This document shows positions 8,532-16,738 of a stretch of DNA of 64,000 nucleotides, in pieces. The DNA lies in the NCBI GenBank assembly GCA_001873365.1, contig MNYZ01000111.1, positions 43,129 through 107,128 on the forward strand, written 5' to 3'. This stretch comes from Oscillatoriales cyanobacterium CG2_30_40_61. Lineage in GTDB: Bacteria; Cyanobacteriota; Cyanobacteriia; Cyanobacteriales; Microcoleaceae. The position numbers were made by a program, and so were the translations under genes. The first letter of the stretch is position 1. Each line of letters opens with the position of its first letter. The notes below the pieces were generated by a model, which searched no databases, was not told where the DNA came from, and was given only the letters and a program-made list of their open reading frames with translations.

Positions 8532-10514
8532 TTAATTAAAGTTACTACTTCTAATATTCCCTGAAGGAATAGACGCAATTAATTGACGAGTATAGGCTTG
8601 TTTGGGATAGCGATAAATTTCCTCGGCGGTTCCAGTTTCTTCGATTTTTCCTTGATTCATTACAATAATGCGATCGCTCATAAACTTAACCACACTTAAA
8701 TCATGGGAAATAAAAATATAAGTCAGATTAAATTCCGATTGTAACTCTTTTAATAGGTTCAAAACCTGCGCCTGTACCGACACATCCAGGGCGGAAACCG
8801 ATTCATCACAAATAATAAATTTAGGATTCAAAGCTAAAGCTCTAGCAATACAAATCCGTTGTCTTTGTCCCCCGGAAAATTCATGGGGAAAACGGGTCAT
8901 TAAATCAGGATTTAACCCGACTCTTTCTAATAAATAAGCCACGCGATCGCGTTTTTCATTAAAATTATTTCCCACTTGATGAATAATTAAAGGTTCCATT
9001 ACCGCCTCGCCAATACTGATTCTAGGGTCAAGGGAACTAAAAGGATCTTGAAAGATAATCTGCATATTCCGCCGCACCCAACGCATTTTATGATTAAATT
9101 GTTGTTGATTTCGATAATTTTTAAATCCACTAAATATAGCTGTTTCTAAATAAGGTGCGGTAATATCCTGACTTTCAAATAATACCTGACCACTCAAGGG
9201 TTTAATTAGTTGTAAAATTGCTCTAGCTAAGGTACTTTTTCCACAGCCTGATTCTCCAACTAATCCTAGGGTTTCCCCTGGATATACCTCAAAGGAAACA
9301 TCATTAACCGCCATAAATAACCGTTTAGTTTCACCCAATAGTCCGGGGATTTTAAAACCAACTCTTAAATTTTTAACGGATAAAAGTGGATTATCTGAGG
9401 GGAGACTAGATAAAAAGGATTTAGAACTTAAAGCAATATTAGAAATATTATTATAAATTTTATTAACTTCTAATTGAGGTTTTTCCCGAATTTCTTTTTC
9501 TCCATTTTCTAAAGTAACAACTTCCATAAAATCCGCCACCGTTGGTAATCTTACCGCCGGGTTATCTAAGCTAGGACGACAGGCTAATAAACCTTTAGTA
9601 TAGGGATTTTGAGGGGATGTAAAAATTTGCTTGATAGTTCCTGACTCGACTATTTTTCCCTGGAACATGACCGCCACTTGGTCAGCAATTTGAGCGACAA
9701 TTCCCAAATCATGGGTAATAAAAATCATCGCCATTCCCCGATATTCTTGTAACTCTTGAAGTAACTCTAATATTGTTGCTTGTACCGTCACATCTAAGGC
9801 GGTGGTAGGTTCATCCGCAATTAATAATATCGGGTTACAAGAAATAGCCATAGCAATCATTACCCGTTGTAATTGTCCCCCCGATAATTCATGGGGATAG
9901 CGATCTAACATTGCTCGTTTTTGAGCATTCACTTGTTGAATTAATTCTCTTTTTCTGGTGCGTTTATCTTGCAATTCCTGGGGAGAACGGGATGTTGATT
10001 GATGGTTTTGTTCTTCTAATGCTTGCTGCATTAATTGGTCATCACTGGGGAGTAATTTAACTTCCTGTAATAAGGATGCGGCTTTCCACATCGCCTGTTT
10101 AGGAGATATTTTTTGATGCTGAATAATAGCTTCTGTTAATTGAAACCCAATGGTAAATACGGGATTAAGGGAGGTCATAGGTTCCTGAAAAATCATGGAA
10201 ATTTGACCGCCTCGATAGGTTTGTTTTTGAGGTGATGAAAGTTGTAATAAATTAACAGGTTGGGAATAGGGATTATAGTCTTCAGATTCGGGAATTTGAA
10301 ACCAAACTTCCCCGCTAACTTGAGTAGTTGCGGTCGAAAGTAACCCCATAATTGCTAATGCTGTGACGGATTTTCCTGAACCGGACTCGCCCACAATTCC
10401 CAGGGTTTGTCCCCGTCCGACCTGGAAGGAAATACCATCAACGGCGGCGACCGTCCGTTCGTCGGTTTCAAACTCCACCCGCAGATTATTTACGTTCAGG
10501 ACAGCATATTGCAT
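8532..10514 (-). CDS. Double-ATPase ABC transporter protein of the oligopeptide/dipeptide type
   Basis: A 660-residue fusion of two ABC ATPases, equivalent to DppD-DppF or to GsiA/YejF. The first half has Walker A GESGSGKS, signature LSGGQLQR and Walker B LLIADEP; the second has GESGCGKS, FSGGQRQR and FIICDES. Each half ends with the oligopeptide-type C-terminal extension (NPYTKGLLACRPSL; QAYTRQLIASIPSG). Between the Q-loop and signature of the first half is an insertion of about 50 polar residues (residues about 140-195). It would power uptake of peptides or similar small solutes, but no permease or binding protein lies beside it, so the membrane partners must be elsewhere. It is divergent from the Panacea-domain gene, sharing a 112-base promoter region. 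Confidence 0.9.
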   Translation of the reverse strand: MQYAVLNVNNLRVEFETDERTVAAVDGISFQVGRGQTLGIVGESGSGKSVTALAIMGLLSTATTQVSGEVWFQIPESEDYNPYSQPVNLLQLSSPQKQTYRGGQISMIFQEPMTSLNPVFTIGFQLTEAIIQHQKISPKQAMWKAASLLQEVKLLPSDDQLMQQALEEQNHQSTSRSPQELQDKRTRKRELIQQVNAQKRAMLDRYPHELSGGQLQRVMIAMAISCNPILLIADEPTTALDVTVQATILELLQELQEYRGMAMIFITHDLGIVAQIADQVAVMFQGKIVESGTIKQIFTSPQNPYTKGLLACRPSLDNPAVRLPTVADFMEVVTLENGEKEIREKPQLEVNKIYNNISNIALSSKSFLSSLPSDNPLLSVKNLRVGFKIPGLLGETKRLFMAVNDVSFEVYPGETLGLVGESGCGKSTLARAILQLIKPLSGQVLFESQDITAPYLETAIFSGFKNYRNQQQFNHKMRWVRRNMQIIFQDPFSSLDPRISIGEAVMEPLIIHQVGNNFNEKRDRVAYLLERVGLNPDLMTRFPHEFSGGQRQRICIARALALNPKFIICDESVSALDVSVQAQVLNLLKELQSEFNLTYIFISHDLSVVKFMSDRIIVMNQGKIEETGTAEEIYRYPKQAYTRQLIASIPSGNIRSSNFN

Positions 10515-10626
10515 GGAAGTTACCCTTTTGATTAATTGTATTCTTGAATCAATTATGATATAATATAGATAGGTTTTAAATGTTTGTCAAATTAACTCTT
10601 TCAATTTAGCTGGATAGGTTAGAGAC

Positions 10627-11229
10627 ATGATTAATTCTCTCAACATAGCTCGCTATTTTATTGTAAAAGCTTATCAGGATGGTATAGAAGCAGAAATGAC
10701 AAATATGAAAGTACAAAAACTTTTATATTATGCACAAAGCTTATATTTAGCCCTCTATGATCAGCCTTTATTTGAAGAAGAAATTCAAGCTTGGCGTTAT
10801 GGCCCTGTTTGTCCTCCTGCTTATCAATATTATAGTGAATTTGAAGCCAAACAACTGCCAATTCCTGATGCAGAAATTATCTTAGAAATTCCTGATGATC
10901 AGAAGTTAGTTTTAGAAGAAGTTTGGGATTATTTTGGCGGGTATCACGCCTATAGATTAAGTGGGATGACTCACCTAGAATTTCCTTGGAAAAAAGCGCG
11001 TCAAGGTTTATCCTCAGAAGCAAGATCAACTCAACCAATTTTGATTGAGGATATGAAAGCATTAGGATATCAAAAATTAGACGTTATAGAACGAGATCAT
11101 CTGGCTTATGAACCTGTAATGTCTGAAGTTTTGAAAGATACTATAACTTCCGTAAATAATCAATCAGAACCTCCAACTCGTATTCATAAAGGAGAAGTGC
11201 GTGACTGGATTAACTCCCTTCTCGATTGA
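10627..11229 (+). CDS. Panacea-domain (DUF4065, SocA-like) antitoxin
   Basis: A 200-residue protein whose first 130 residues fit the DUF4065/SocA-like domain: IARYFIVKAYQDG, then MTNMKVQKLLYYAQSLYLAL and EEEIQAWRYGPVCPPAYQYY. Those K-L-Q/K-LLYYAQ and F-x-W-x-YGPV signatures define the family now called Panacea, a shared antitoxin domain paired with many unrelated toxins. The last 60 residues (RIHKGEVRDWINSL) could be the toxin-contacting tail. The downstream toxin gene overlaps its 3' end by 29 bases in another frame, which implies coupled translation. Antitoxin function is inferred from family and context. Confidence 0.82.
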   Translation: MINSLNIARYFIVKAYQDGIEAEMTNMKVQKLLYYAQSLYLALYDQPLFEEEIQAWRYGPVCPPAYQYYSEFEAKQLPIPDAEIILEIPDDQKLVLEEVWDYFGGYHAYRLSGMTHLEFPWKKARQGLSSEARSTQPILIEDMKALGYQKLDVIERDHLAYEPVMSEVLKDTITSVNNQSEPPTRIHKGEVRDWINSLLD

Positions 11230-11578
11230 ATATTCTGATAATTTTAAACGTTCTTTCAAAAAATTAGCAAAAGCTTTAGGAGCTAATTTTATTGAACGGC
11301 TAACAGAAGTTATAGAAAATTTAACGGATGATCCCTATCCGATTAATTCTCGTCAAGAACCACTCCCCGGAAAAATTCATTTACTTCCAGAATGGAGATT
11401 TTACAAACTAGAGTTAAAAATTTCTAAAGGTGCTTCTGGACAGGTCAGATTAATGTATTTAGTCAATGCAACTGATTTTGTAATTAGATTAGTCTGGATT
11501 TATAATCATGAACAATTTGCTAAACGTCCTCCTGATAAAGAACTTAAAAATATTATTCAGGAAATTTTGGACGATTAA
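11201..11578 (+). CDS. RelE/ParE-like toxin paired with the Panacea antitoxin
   Basis: A 125-residue protein starting at GTG 11201, ten bases after GGAGAA, inside the end of the antitoxin gene. The order of elements (FSIEYSDNFKRSFKKLAKAL, then SRQEPLPGKIHLLPEWRFYKLELKI, then RLMYLVNATDFVIRLVWIYNHEQFAKRP) is that of the RelE/ParE fold: two N-terminal helices, then strands with basic residues and a terminal YxHxxF-like motif (here IYNHEQF). The GTG start inside the upstream gene would keep toxin synthesis low. The target, mRNA or gyrase, cannot be told from the sequence. Confidence 0.78.
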   Translation: MTGLTPFSIEYSDNFKRSFKKLAKALGANFIERLTEVIENLTDDPYPINSRQEPLPGKIHLLPEWRFYKLELKISKGASGQVRLMYLVNATDFVIRLVWIYNHEQFAKRPPDKELKNIIQEILDD

Positions 11579-11777
11579 AAAGAGAGGATAAAGATTAAGC
11601 CTTCATGTGATCAATTAAAGTTACTACGTCTTTATTTCTCTTTTTTAATATTATATGCGATCGCCCCTACCCAAACCTCAAGGGATTTGCTAGGCTAAAT
11701 ATCAAGGTTATATCAAGTAATTTGCGATCGCTAATTATCCTGAAGTTGAGTTCAAGTCATTGTTAGGGAAACTTTAA

Positions 11778-12023
11778 ATGATGTTAACAGATTATATTTA
11801 CGCAGCCATGAATCGGGCAAAATATGAGATATTAGATGATGGGATATTTTATGGAGAAATACCCGACTGTCAGGGAGTTTGGAGTAGTGGTAAAACCTTA
11901 GAACAATGTCGAGAAAATTTACAAGATGCGTTAGAAGGATGGATCATTTTAGGGTTACGTTTGGGTCATCAATTACCAATTTTAGACTATATTAACTTAA
12001 ACATTGAAAACGAGGTTGCTTAA
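11778..12023 (+). CDS. hicB: HicB family antitoxin
   Basis: An 81-residue protein with the partial RNase H-like HicB fold: YEILDDGIFYGEIPDCQGVW, the turn SSGKTLEQCRENLQDALEGW, and a short tail. The I-P-D-x-x-G-V-W and C-x-x-N-L-x-x-A-L-E-x-W signatures are diagnostic. It lacks the usual C-terminal DNA-binding extension, being only 81 residues, so autoregulation may be weak. Its stop codon overlaps the toxin start by one base (TAATG), so the order is hicB then hicA, the reverse of E. coli but common in cyanobacteria. Confidence 0.88.
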   Translation: MMLTDYIYAAMNRAKYEILDDGIFYGEIPDCQGVWSSGKTLEQCRENLQDALEGWIILGLRLGHQLPILDYINLNIENEVA

Positions 12024-12241
12024 TGCCACCATTTTCTGCGATTAAATGGAAAGATTTTGTGCGTTATTTGAAACTAGCTGGTTTTCAAGGGCCATATCCT
12101 GGGGGAAAACATCAATATATGATTAAGGATGAAGTCAGGTTAACTATTCCTAATCCCCATCAAGGTGATATTAGTAAAAATTTACTGAGTCGGCTGTTAC
12201 GTCAGGCGAATATTAGCCGAGATGAATGGGAAAAACTATAG
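12023..12241 (+). CDS. hicA: HicA family mRNA interferase toxin
   Basis: A 72-residue double-stranded-RNA-binding-like toxin. The catalytic histidine sits in PGGKHQYMIKD (near residue 30), preceded by LKLAGFQGPYPGG and followed by LTIPNPHQGDISKNLLSRLLRQANIS, all typical of HicA, which cleaves mRNA. The sequence appears intact, with no frameshift. It is the second gene of the HicBA pair, sharing one base with hicB, and converges with the restriction-modification gene 36 bases downstream. Confidence 0.88.
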   Translation: MPPFSAIKWKDFVRYLKLAGFQGPYPGGKHQYMIKDEVRLTIPNPHQGDISKNLLSRLLRQANISRDEWEKL

Positions 12242-12277
12242 TAAGAGGAGAAAATGAGAGGAAGTGAATAATCTTTT

Positions 12278-15200
12278 TTAGGTTTTACCCTCAACTATTT
12301 TAATTTCTGCTTCTGTTAATCCATATAATTCATAAACCAGTTGATCGATTTGTTGTTCTAATATTGTTGTATCTGCATTGGGGTTAGATTGTTTGGCGGT
12401 GAGGATTTGATCAACAAGTGAAATTAAATCTTGCTGTTTTTTTGCTGTAATTCTTTTAATCGGAAATTTTCGTAAATCCTCTAATATTAGTTTTGGAAAC
12501 ATTTGTCTTACGGATTTGGCAGTATTTTTCATAAAATAGTACGACATTAATTTGCTATTAAGCACAGCTAAAATATATTTTAATGAAATCTCTAAATTCT
12601 CTTTTTCAAGAATAGCAATATTGCTCATATTAAAAAGATAAATATCTTCTGTGTAAGTGGCTATTATTGACTGAGGATGCTTACCAGTAATTTCACGAAT
12701 AATAATCTTTTTACCATTAAATAAATTAAATCCTCTGGGTGCGGCTAAATTTTCACCATATTGTAAATATGTACCTAACCAATTAATTAAGTACCGATTA
12801 ACATCCTTTCCTTCCAGATATTTATGAGTATTATGATCAAATTTATAGTTGTAATCATAGATGCGTTTTTTTACATCTTCAGGACTTTGTTTAGGATTAC
12901 CTTTGCCTGATTCGTAAGCCTTTAAACCTGCTTTTATTAAAACCAAGTTGTCCAATATTTCAGAATTAAGAATAAGTTTCTGAATTAAACTATCACTTTC
13001 CTGATCAGAAAATACATTCAATTCAAAACCTTTATTTTGCATAAAACTCAATTGTTTTTTGCAATGCCTTAGCTTAAAATCGGATAAAATTCTGATCTCA
13101 GTTGTCTCGGTAGCCCTTTCTTTTTTACTCGAAATAATAATTGTTTCAACATTGACACCTTCAAAGGAATAACCAATTAAATTAATGATTTCATTTAAGG
13201 ATGTTTCACTTAGTAAATATTTTCTAAGACTTTGTGCTGAACTTATCATTAACATCGAATTAGGAATAATAAGAGTAAACTCTGCTCTGTTTTTCAAAAT
13301 AGATATTGTTTTTTCTATAAATAGGAAGAATAAATTAACTTGATATTGAGATGTTTTATAACTATCTGCAAAATATTTTTTTAGATTCTCGTTAAAATTT
13401 TCTCGCGCAAAAACATAAGGAGGATTGCCTATCACAACATCAAAACCGATAAAATTGCCTTCATCATCCAAAATTTCAGGAAACTCAAACCGCCATTCAA
13501 AAGCATGATCATAAATTTTACCACTTTCGATTTCTTCAATTTCTAACCTTAACTTATCAATCTCATTATTTAACTTAATAACTTTTTTCTCCCTCGCTTT
13601 TTGTTCGGTTTTAGTTTCCTCAAATAACGAAAGTTGATTCTCTAAATTATAAACTTCCCCCTCTAACTGTCTTAATTTAGTTTTCCTGGGGTCAATTCCT
13701 TGAAGTGTGGTTTTGAAATTACTTTTAATACTATTAATTAACCTTTCCATATCCCGCTTTTGCTGTTTATTCTCCGCATGGCGATAGGTTTGGACAGCGT
13801 TTTGATAGGTTTCAATATCAATACCACTTTTCTTTAACGCAGGTTTTAAATCCGCATCTAAGGGAAAACGACTAATTAAAGAGTTACCGCATTTAATATT
13901 AATATCAATATTCGGTAGGGTTTCCAATTCCGTGTAATTACTCTCCGGTTTATAATAGGCATTTTTTAACAATTCTATCCATAACCGTAACCGACATATT
14001 TTAACCGAGTTGGGGTTAATATCCACACCTAATAAACAATTTTCGATAATTGTTTGCTTTTCGTGAAATAGGGTTTCTTGGATGCGTTGACTTTCGGGGT
14101 TTTTGGGAGTATAGCTAAACGGTTGATGATCTTCATCGGTGATAATTAATTCATCATTTTCTACAATAACTTGATATTCTTTTAATCGTCTCCCGTTTTT
14201 ATCCTGTAAAATTTTCAAATCATTTTTAATAGCAATAATTTCATTTAACGCCGACACTAAGAAATGTCCTGACCCCACCGCCGGATCACATATTTTGAGA
14301 CTATTAATAATTTGATTTGCTTCCGTCCTGTCTTCTATTTTATCATATAAATCATCCAGAGTTTGACAATTCCAACCTTTAATTTCATTGAATTTCTGGA
14401 CAACTGCTTTCCGCAAAGTTTCCCGACACATATACATGGTAATAAAACCCGGGGTAAAATATGACCCGTCTTTATAACCGTTAATTTTCTCGAAAATTAG
14501 TCCTAAAACCGAAGCATTAATCAGGGTTTTCTGATCTTCTTGAATTCCTTCTAAACCTTCGCTACTAAAATCATAAGCATCGAGAAACTCAAATAAATAT
14601 TGTAGGGTATTGAGTTCTCCCTGGCGTTTATTTCCGTTAGGATCTTTTAAAACTGTTGATGATAAAATTGGGAGTTTTTCGGCTCTCAGGTTACTGATAA
14701 CTAGGGTTTGATGTTCGAGTTCGGTAGGTTCAAATAGGGAACTATTCAGATAGGGAACATTGGCAAAAATCTTGTTTACATCGGGTTTTCTTTCACTAGA
14801 TTTAACTGCTAATACCTGAAAAAATAACCGATCTAAATCATCAAAATTATGGATTTTATCTAAATTTAAAAAGGCAAAATTGCGATCGCCTTTATGGTAA
14901 CTAATGAGTTGAGATTCTAATAATTTTAAGAATAAAATCCGGTTTATCCAAGTAATTGATAGCTCTAAAGCAATATTAAAAACCTGTTCGGATGCGGTTT
15001 CTCCAAATTGTTCGGGTTTTTCTAGTCGGGAAATTTTATCTAAACTATCGAGTTGTAAAATAGCATTTTCTAGCAGTGAGGCTGGATTTCTTTGTCCTTC
15101 CGGTTGACGTTTGATTAGTTTTTTATTCTTTTCTTTGGTTTCTGTTAAACCAATAAGATAGAGTAATTCACTATAAAAACTTTTATCCAGGGTATTACTA

Positions 15201-15928
15201 TCATTAGCGGTCGGTAATTTTAATAAATGTTGCGGGGAAAGTAACTTAAATAAAGCGATCAGTTTTTCATCATTTTCGGGGTTATTGTCTCTAACAAATG
15301 TTTCATAGTCTTGAATATTAAAATAAGTAAATTGCAGTTCATTTTTAATCTTTTCTATGGCAGGTTTGGCAATTTCTTTATAGAAAAAATCGGTAGTTTT
15401 ACCTGTTAAGCGTCCGGATTCAAAATCTTTAAATTGTTGAATTAATTGTTTATTTTCACAAAAACATTTTTCAAAAATCTGAGCATCAAAAATAAACCAT
15501 TCATTAATATTGGTAGCAATTAAATGTTTAATTTCTAGGTTATTATTGGTAATCCTTTCTCTCAAAAAGTATAAAACCAACTCTTGTAATGCTTTGGAGT
15601 TCAGGTTTTCAACCTTAATCATTTCTGCTTTATTTTTGGGTTTCTTGACTTCCAGAATAACACCTACACTGCTTTGAGAATCTTTTTGATTGTGAATAAC
15701 TAGATCGTTACGTTCTTTGGTATTAATAAAAAAGTTAGGACTATAATAGGTATTTTTCAGGAAATCAGCCATCAGATTTTTATGAAATTCTTCTGATTCC
15801 TTCTCATTGATGTACTCTAGGAGGTTAATCAAGTTAGCCTTGAATTGTTCAATATCGCTGCGGCTGACTTTGACTTTCAGAAATGCTTTATTTAATGATT
15901 CTCTGGGTCGTTTGGCGTGATTGTTCAT
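12278..15928 (-). CDS. Type IIG (Eco57I-like) restriction-modification enzyme
   Basis: About 1216 residues in one chain. The N-terminal part carries a PD-(D/E)xK-type nuclease pattern (NDLVIHNQ... then GVILEVKKPKNK). The middle holds an adenine N6-methyltransferase: the AdoMet motif CDPAVGSGHFLVSAL and the catalytic motif VGNPPYVFAREN. The C-terminal 300 residues (KLLEGKDVNRY-like segment, RQMFPKLILEDLRKFPI) resemble the TaqI/Eco57I specificity domain. Such single-protein enzymes both methylate and cut next to one recognition site. I start at ATG 15926-15928; an in-phase TTG lies seven codons upstream. A coiled coil (residues about 750-810) separates the two methylase motifs. It is convergent with hicA and divergent, across a repeat, from the ycf46 group. 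It looks intact and is a probable phage-defence gene. Confidence 0.88.
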   Translation of the reverse strand: MNNHAKRPRESLNKAFLKVKVSRSDIEQFKANLINLLEYINEKESEEFHKNLMADFLKNTYYSPNFFINTKERNDLVIHNQKDSQSSVGVILEVKKPKNKAEMIKVENLNSKALQELVLYFLRERITNNNLEIKHLIATNINEWFIFDAQIFEKCFCENKQLIQQFKDFESGRLTGKTTDFFYKEIAKPAIEKIKNELQFTYFNIQDYETFVRDNNPENDEKLIALFKLLSPQHLLKLPTANDSNTLDKSFYSELLYLIGLTETKEKNKKLIKRQPEGQRNPASLLENAILQLDSLDKISRLEKPEQFGETASEQVFNIALELSITWINRILFLKLLESQLISYHKGDRNFAFLNLDKIHNFDDLDRLFFQVLAVKSSERKPDVNKIFANVPYLNSSLFEPTELEHQTLVISNLRAEKLPILSSTVLKDPNGNKRQGELNTLQYLFEFLDAYDFSSEGLEGIQEDQKTLINASVLGLIFEKINGYKDGSYFTPGFITMYMCRETLRKAVVQKFNEIKGWNCQTLDDLYDKIEDRTEANQIINSLKICDPAVGSGHFLVSALNEIIAIKNDLKILQDKNGRRLKEYQVIVENDELIITDEDHQPFSYTPKNPESQRIQETLFHEKQTIIENCLLGVDINPNSVKICRLRLWIELLKNAYYKPESNYTELETLPNIDINIKCGNSLISRFPLDADLKPALKKSGIDIETYQNAVQTYRHAENKQQKRDMERLINSIKSNFKTTLQGIDPRKTKLRQLEGEVYNLENQLSLFEETKTEQKAREKKVIKLNNEIDKLRLEIEEIESGKIYDHAFEWRFEFPEILDDEGNFIGFDVVIGNPPYVFARENFNENLKKYFADSYKTSQYQVNLFFLFIEKTISILKNRAEFTLIIPNSMLMISSAQSLRKYLLSETSLNEIINLIGYSFEGVNVETIIISSKKERATETTEIRILSDFKLRHCKKQLSFMQNKGFELNVFSDQESDSLIQKLILNSEILDNLVLIKAGLKAYESGKGNPKQSPEDVKKRIYDYNYKFDHNTHKYLEGKDVNRYLINWLGTYLQYGENLAAPRGFNLFNGKKIIIREITGKHPQSIIATYTEDIYLFNMSNIAILEKENLEISLKYILAVLNSKLMSYYFMKNTAKSVRQMFPKLILEDLRKFPIKRITAKKQQDLISLVDQILTAKQSNPNADTTILEQQIDQLVYELYGLTEAEIKIVEGKT

Positions 15929-16010
15929 GATCAAAACCTGAAGAAACAAGACCGAGCATCGTTCCCGGGCTGAAGCCAGAGAATGACTAGAGGTTCAACC
16001 TCCGAATTAA

Positions 16011-16182
16011 TTCTACATCCCAAAGAAACCGGGTTTCTGTGTTGATCCGGCTAACTCACCCAGAAACTTGTTGAGAAACCCGGTTTCTGACTCTATGTTC
16101 TACATCCCAAAGAAACCGGGTTTCTGTGTTGATCCGGCTAACTCACCCAGAAACTTGTTGAGAAACCCGGTTTCTGACTCTA
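16011..16182. repeat. Tandem pair of 87-bp units carrying GAAACCGGGTTTC palindromes
   Basis: Two almost identical units start at 16011 and 16098 (TTCTACATCC at both), period 87. Each unit holds AGAAACCGGGTTTCT near its left end and AGAAACCCGGTTTCT near its right end, so each can fold on itself. The same core recurs at 47062-47180 and inside 62348-62447. It lies in the spacer between the divergent type IIG gene and the ribbon-helix-helix gene. It resembles cyanobacterial intergenic repeats rather than CRISPR, as no spacers are present. Confidence 0.9.
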
Positions 16183-16250
16183 CATATATATATGCAGACT
16201 CCTAAATGTAACGAAATATTACAAAAATGCCGTCATAGAGGCATAACGTC

Positions 16251-16279
16251 TTGACATCTGGAAAAAGGTTGGTTATCTT
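16251..16279 (+). promoter_or_regulatory. Sigma-70-type promoter of the ycf46 group
   Basis: TTGACA (16251-16256), a 17-base spacer and TATCTT (16274-16279) form a near-consensus promoter 36 bases before the ATG at 16315. A 10-base palindrome TACCCGGGTA (16288-16297) lies just after it, at or near the expected start of transcription, and could be an operator. No binding protein can be assigned from the sequence. Confidence 0.65.
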
Positions 16280-16314
16280 GAGACACATACCCGGGTACAC
16301 AAGTTCACAGTCCT

Positions 16315-16665
16315 ATGCAAAATAAGCAAAAGGTAACTCTCTATATTCCGCCGGAACTGCATCGCCAATTAAAAATAAAAGCGGCAGTTGAATCAGAGCC
16401 GATGTCATCCCTGGCTGAACGGGCAATTGTTTTTTACCTGAACAATTCCGAGTTAGTCGATGAAGTGGAGGCATCCTATGGACAAACCCATCGGGTTTAC
16501 TCCTGTCCAGACTGTTCCAGTTCCATCATCCTCAAGGAAGGGGAATTGACCTCCCTGCGAGAGCAACCCAGCATCCTATCCGATGACGAACTTCCCGTGG
16601 GGGCCGTGAGAGAGGTAGAATCTACCACAGCCCAATCAGGAGAGGAAAAACTGGTTCCCTGCTAA
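16315..16665 (+). CDS. Ribbon-helix-helix domain protein with a Cys-pair motif
   Basis: A 116-residue protein. Residues 5-48 (KVTLYIPPELHRQLKIKAAV, then MSSLAERAIVFYL) have the strand-helix-helix pattern of ribbon-helix-helix DNA-binding proteins. Residues about 62-75 contain CPDC, half of a zinc-ribbon knuckle; the second pair is missing, and a lone C ends the protein. The last 45 residues are acidic and probably disordered. It lies 73 bases upstream of ycf46 behind a clear promoter, an arrangement reminiscent of the stress-responsive slr0373-slr0374 operon of Synechocystis. It may regulate that operon; this is inference. Confidence 0.72.
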   Translation: MQNKQKVTLYIPPELHRQLKIKAAVESEPMSSLAERAIVFYLNNSELVDEVEASYGQTHRVYSCPDCSSSIILKEGELTSLREQPSILSDDELPVGAVREVESTTAQSGEEKLVPC

Positions 16666-16738
16666 GTCCCTAGCTGCATCTTAGGTTAGGACTAGCAGAT
16701 TCTGTAAACGTTACACCGTCTCTATAGGATCGAGGACT

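Noticed and set aside
10627..16000. Prophage
   Set aside because: No integrase, capsid, tail or lysis gene is present; toxin-antitoxin and restriction genes explain the block.
16011..16182. CRISPR array
   Set aside because: Only two long units with no variable spacers and no cas genes nearby.
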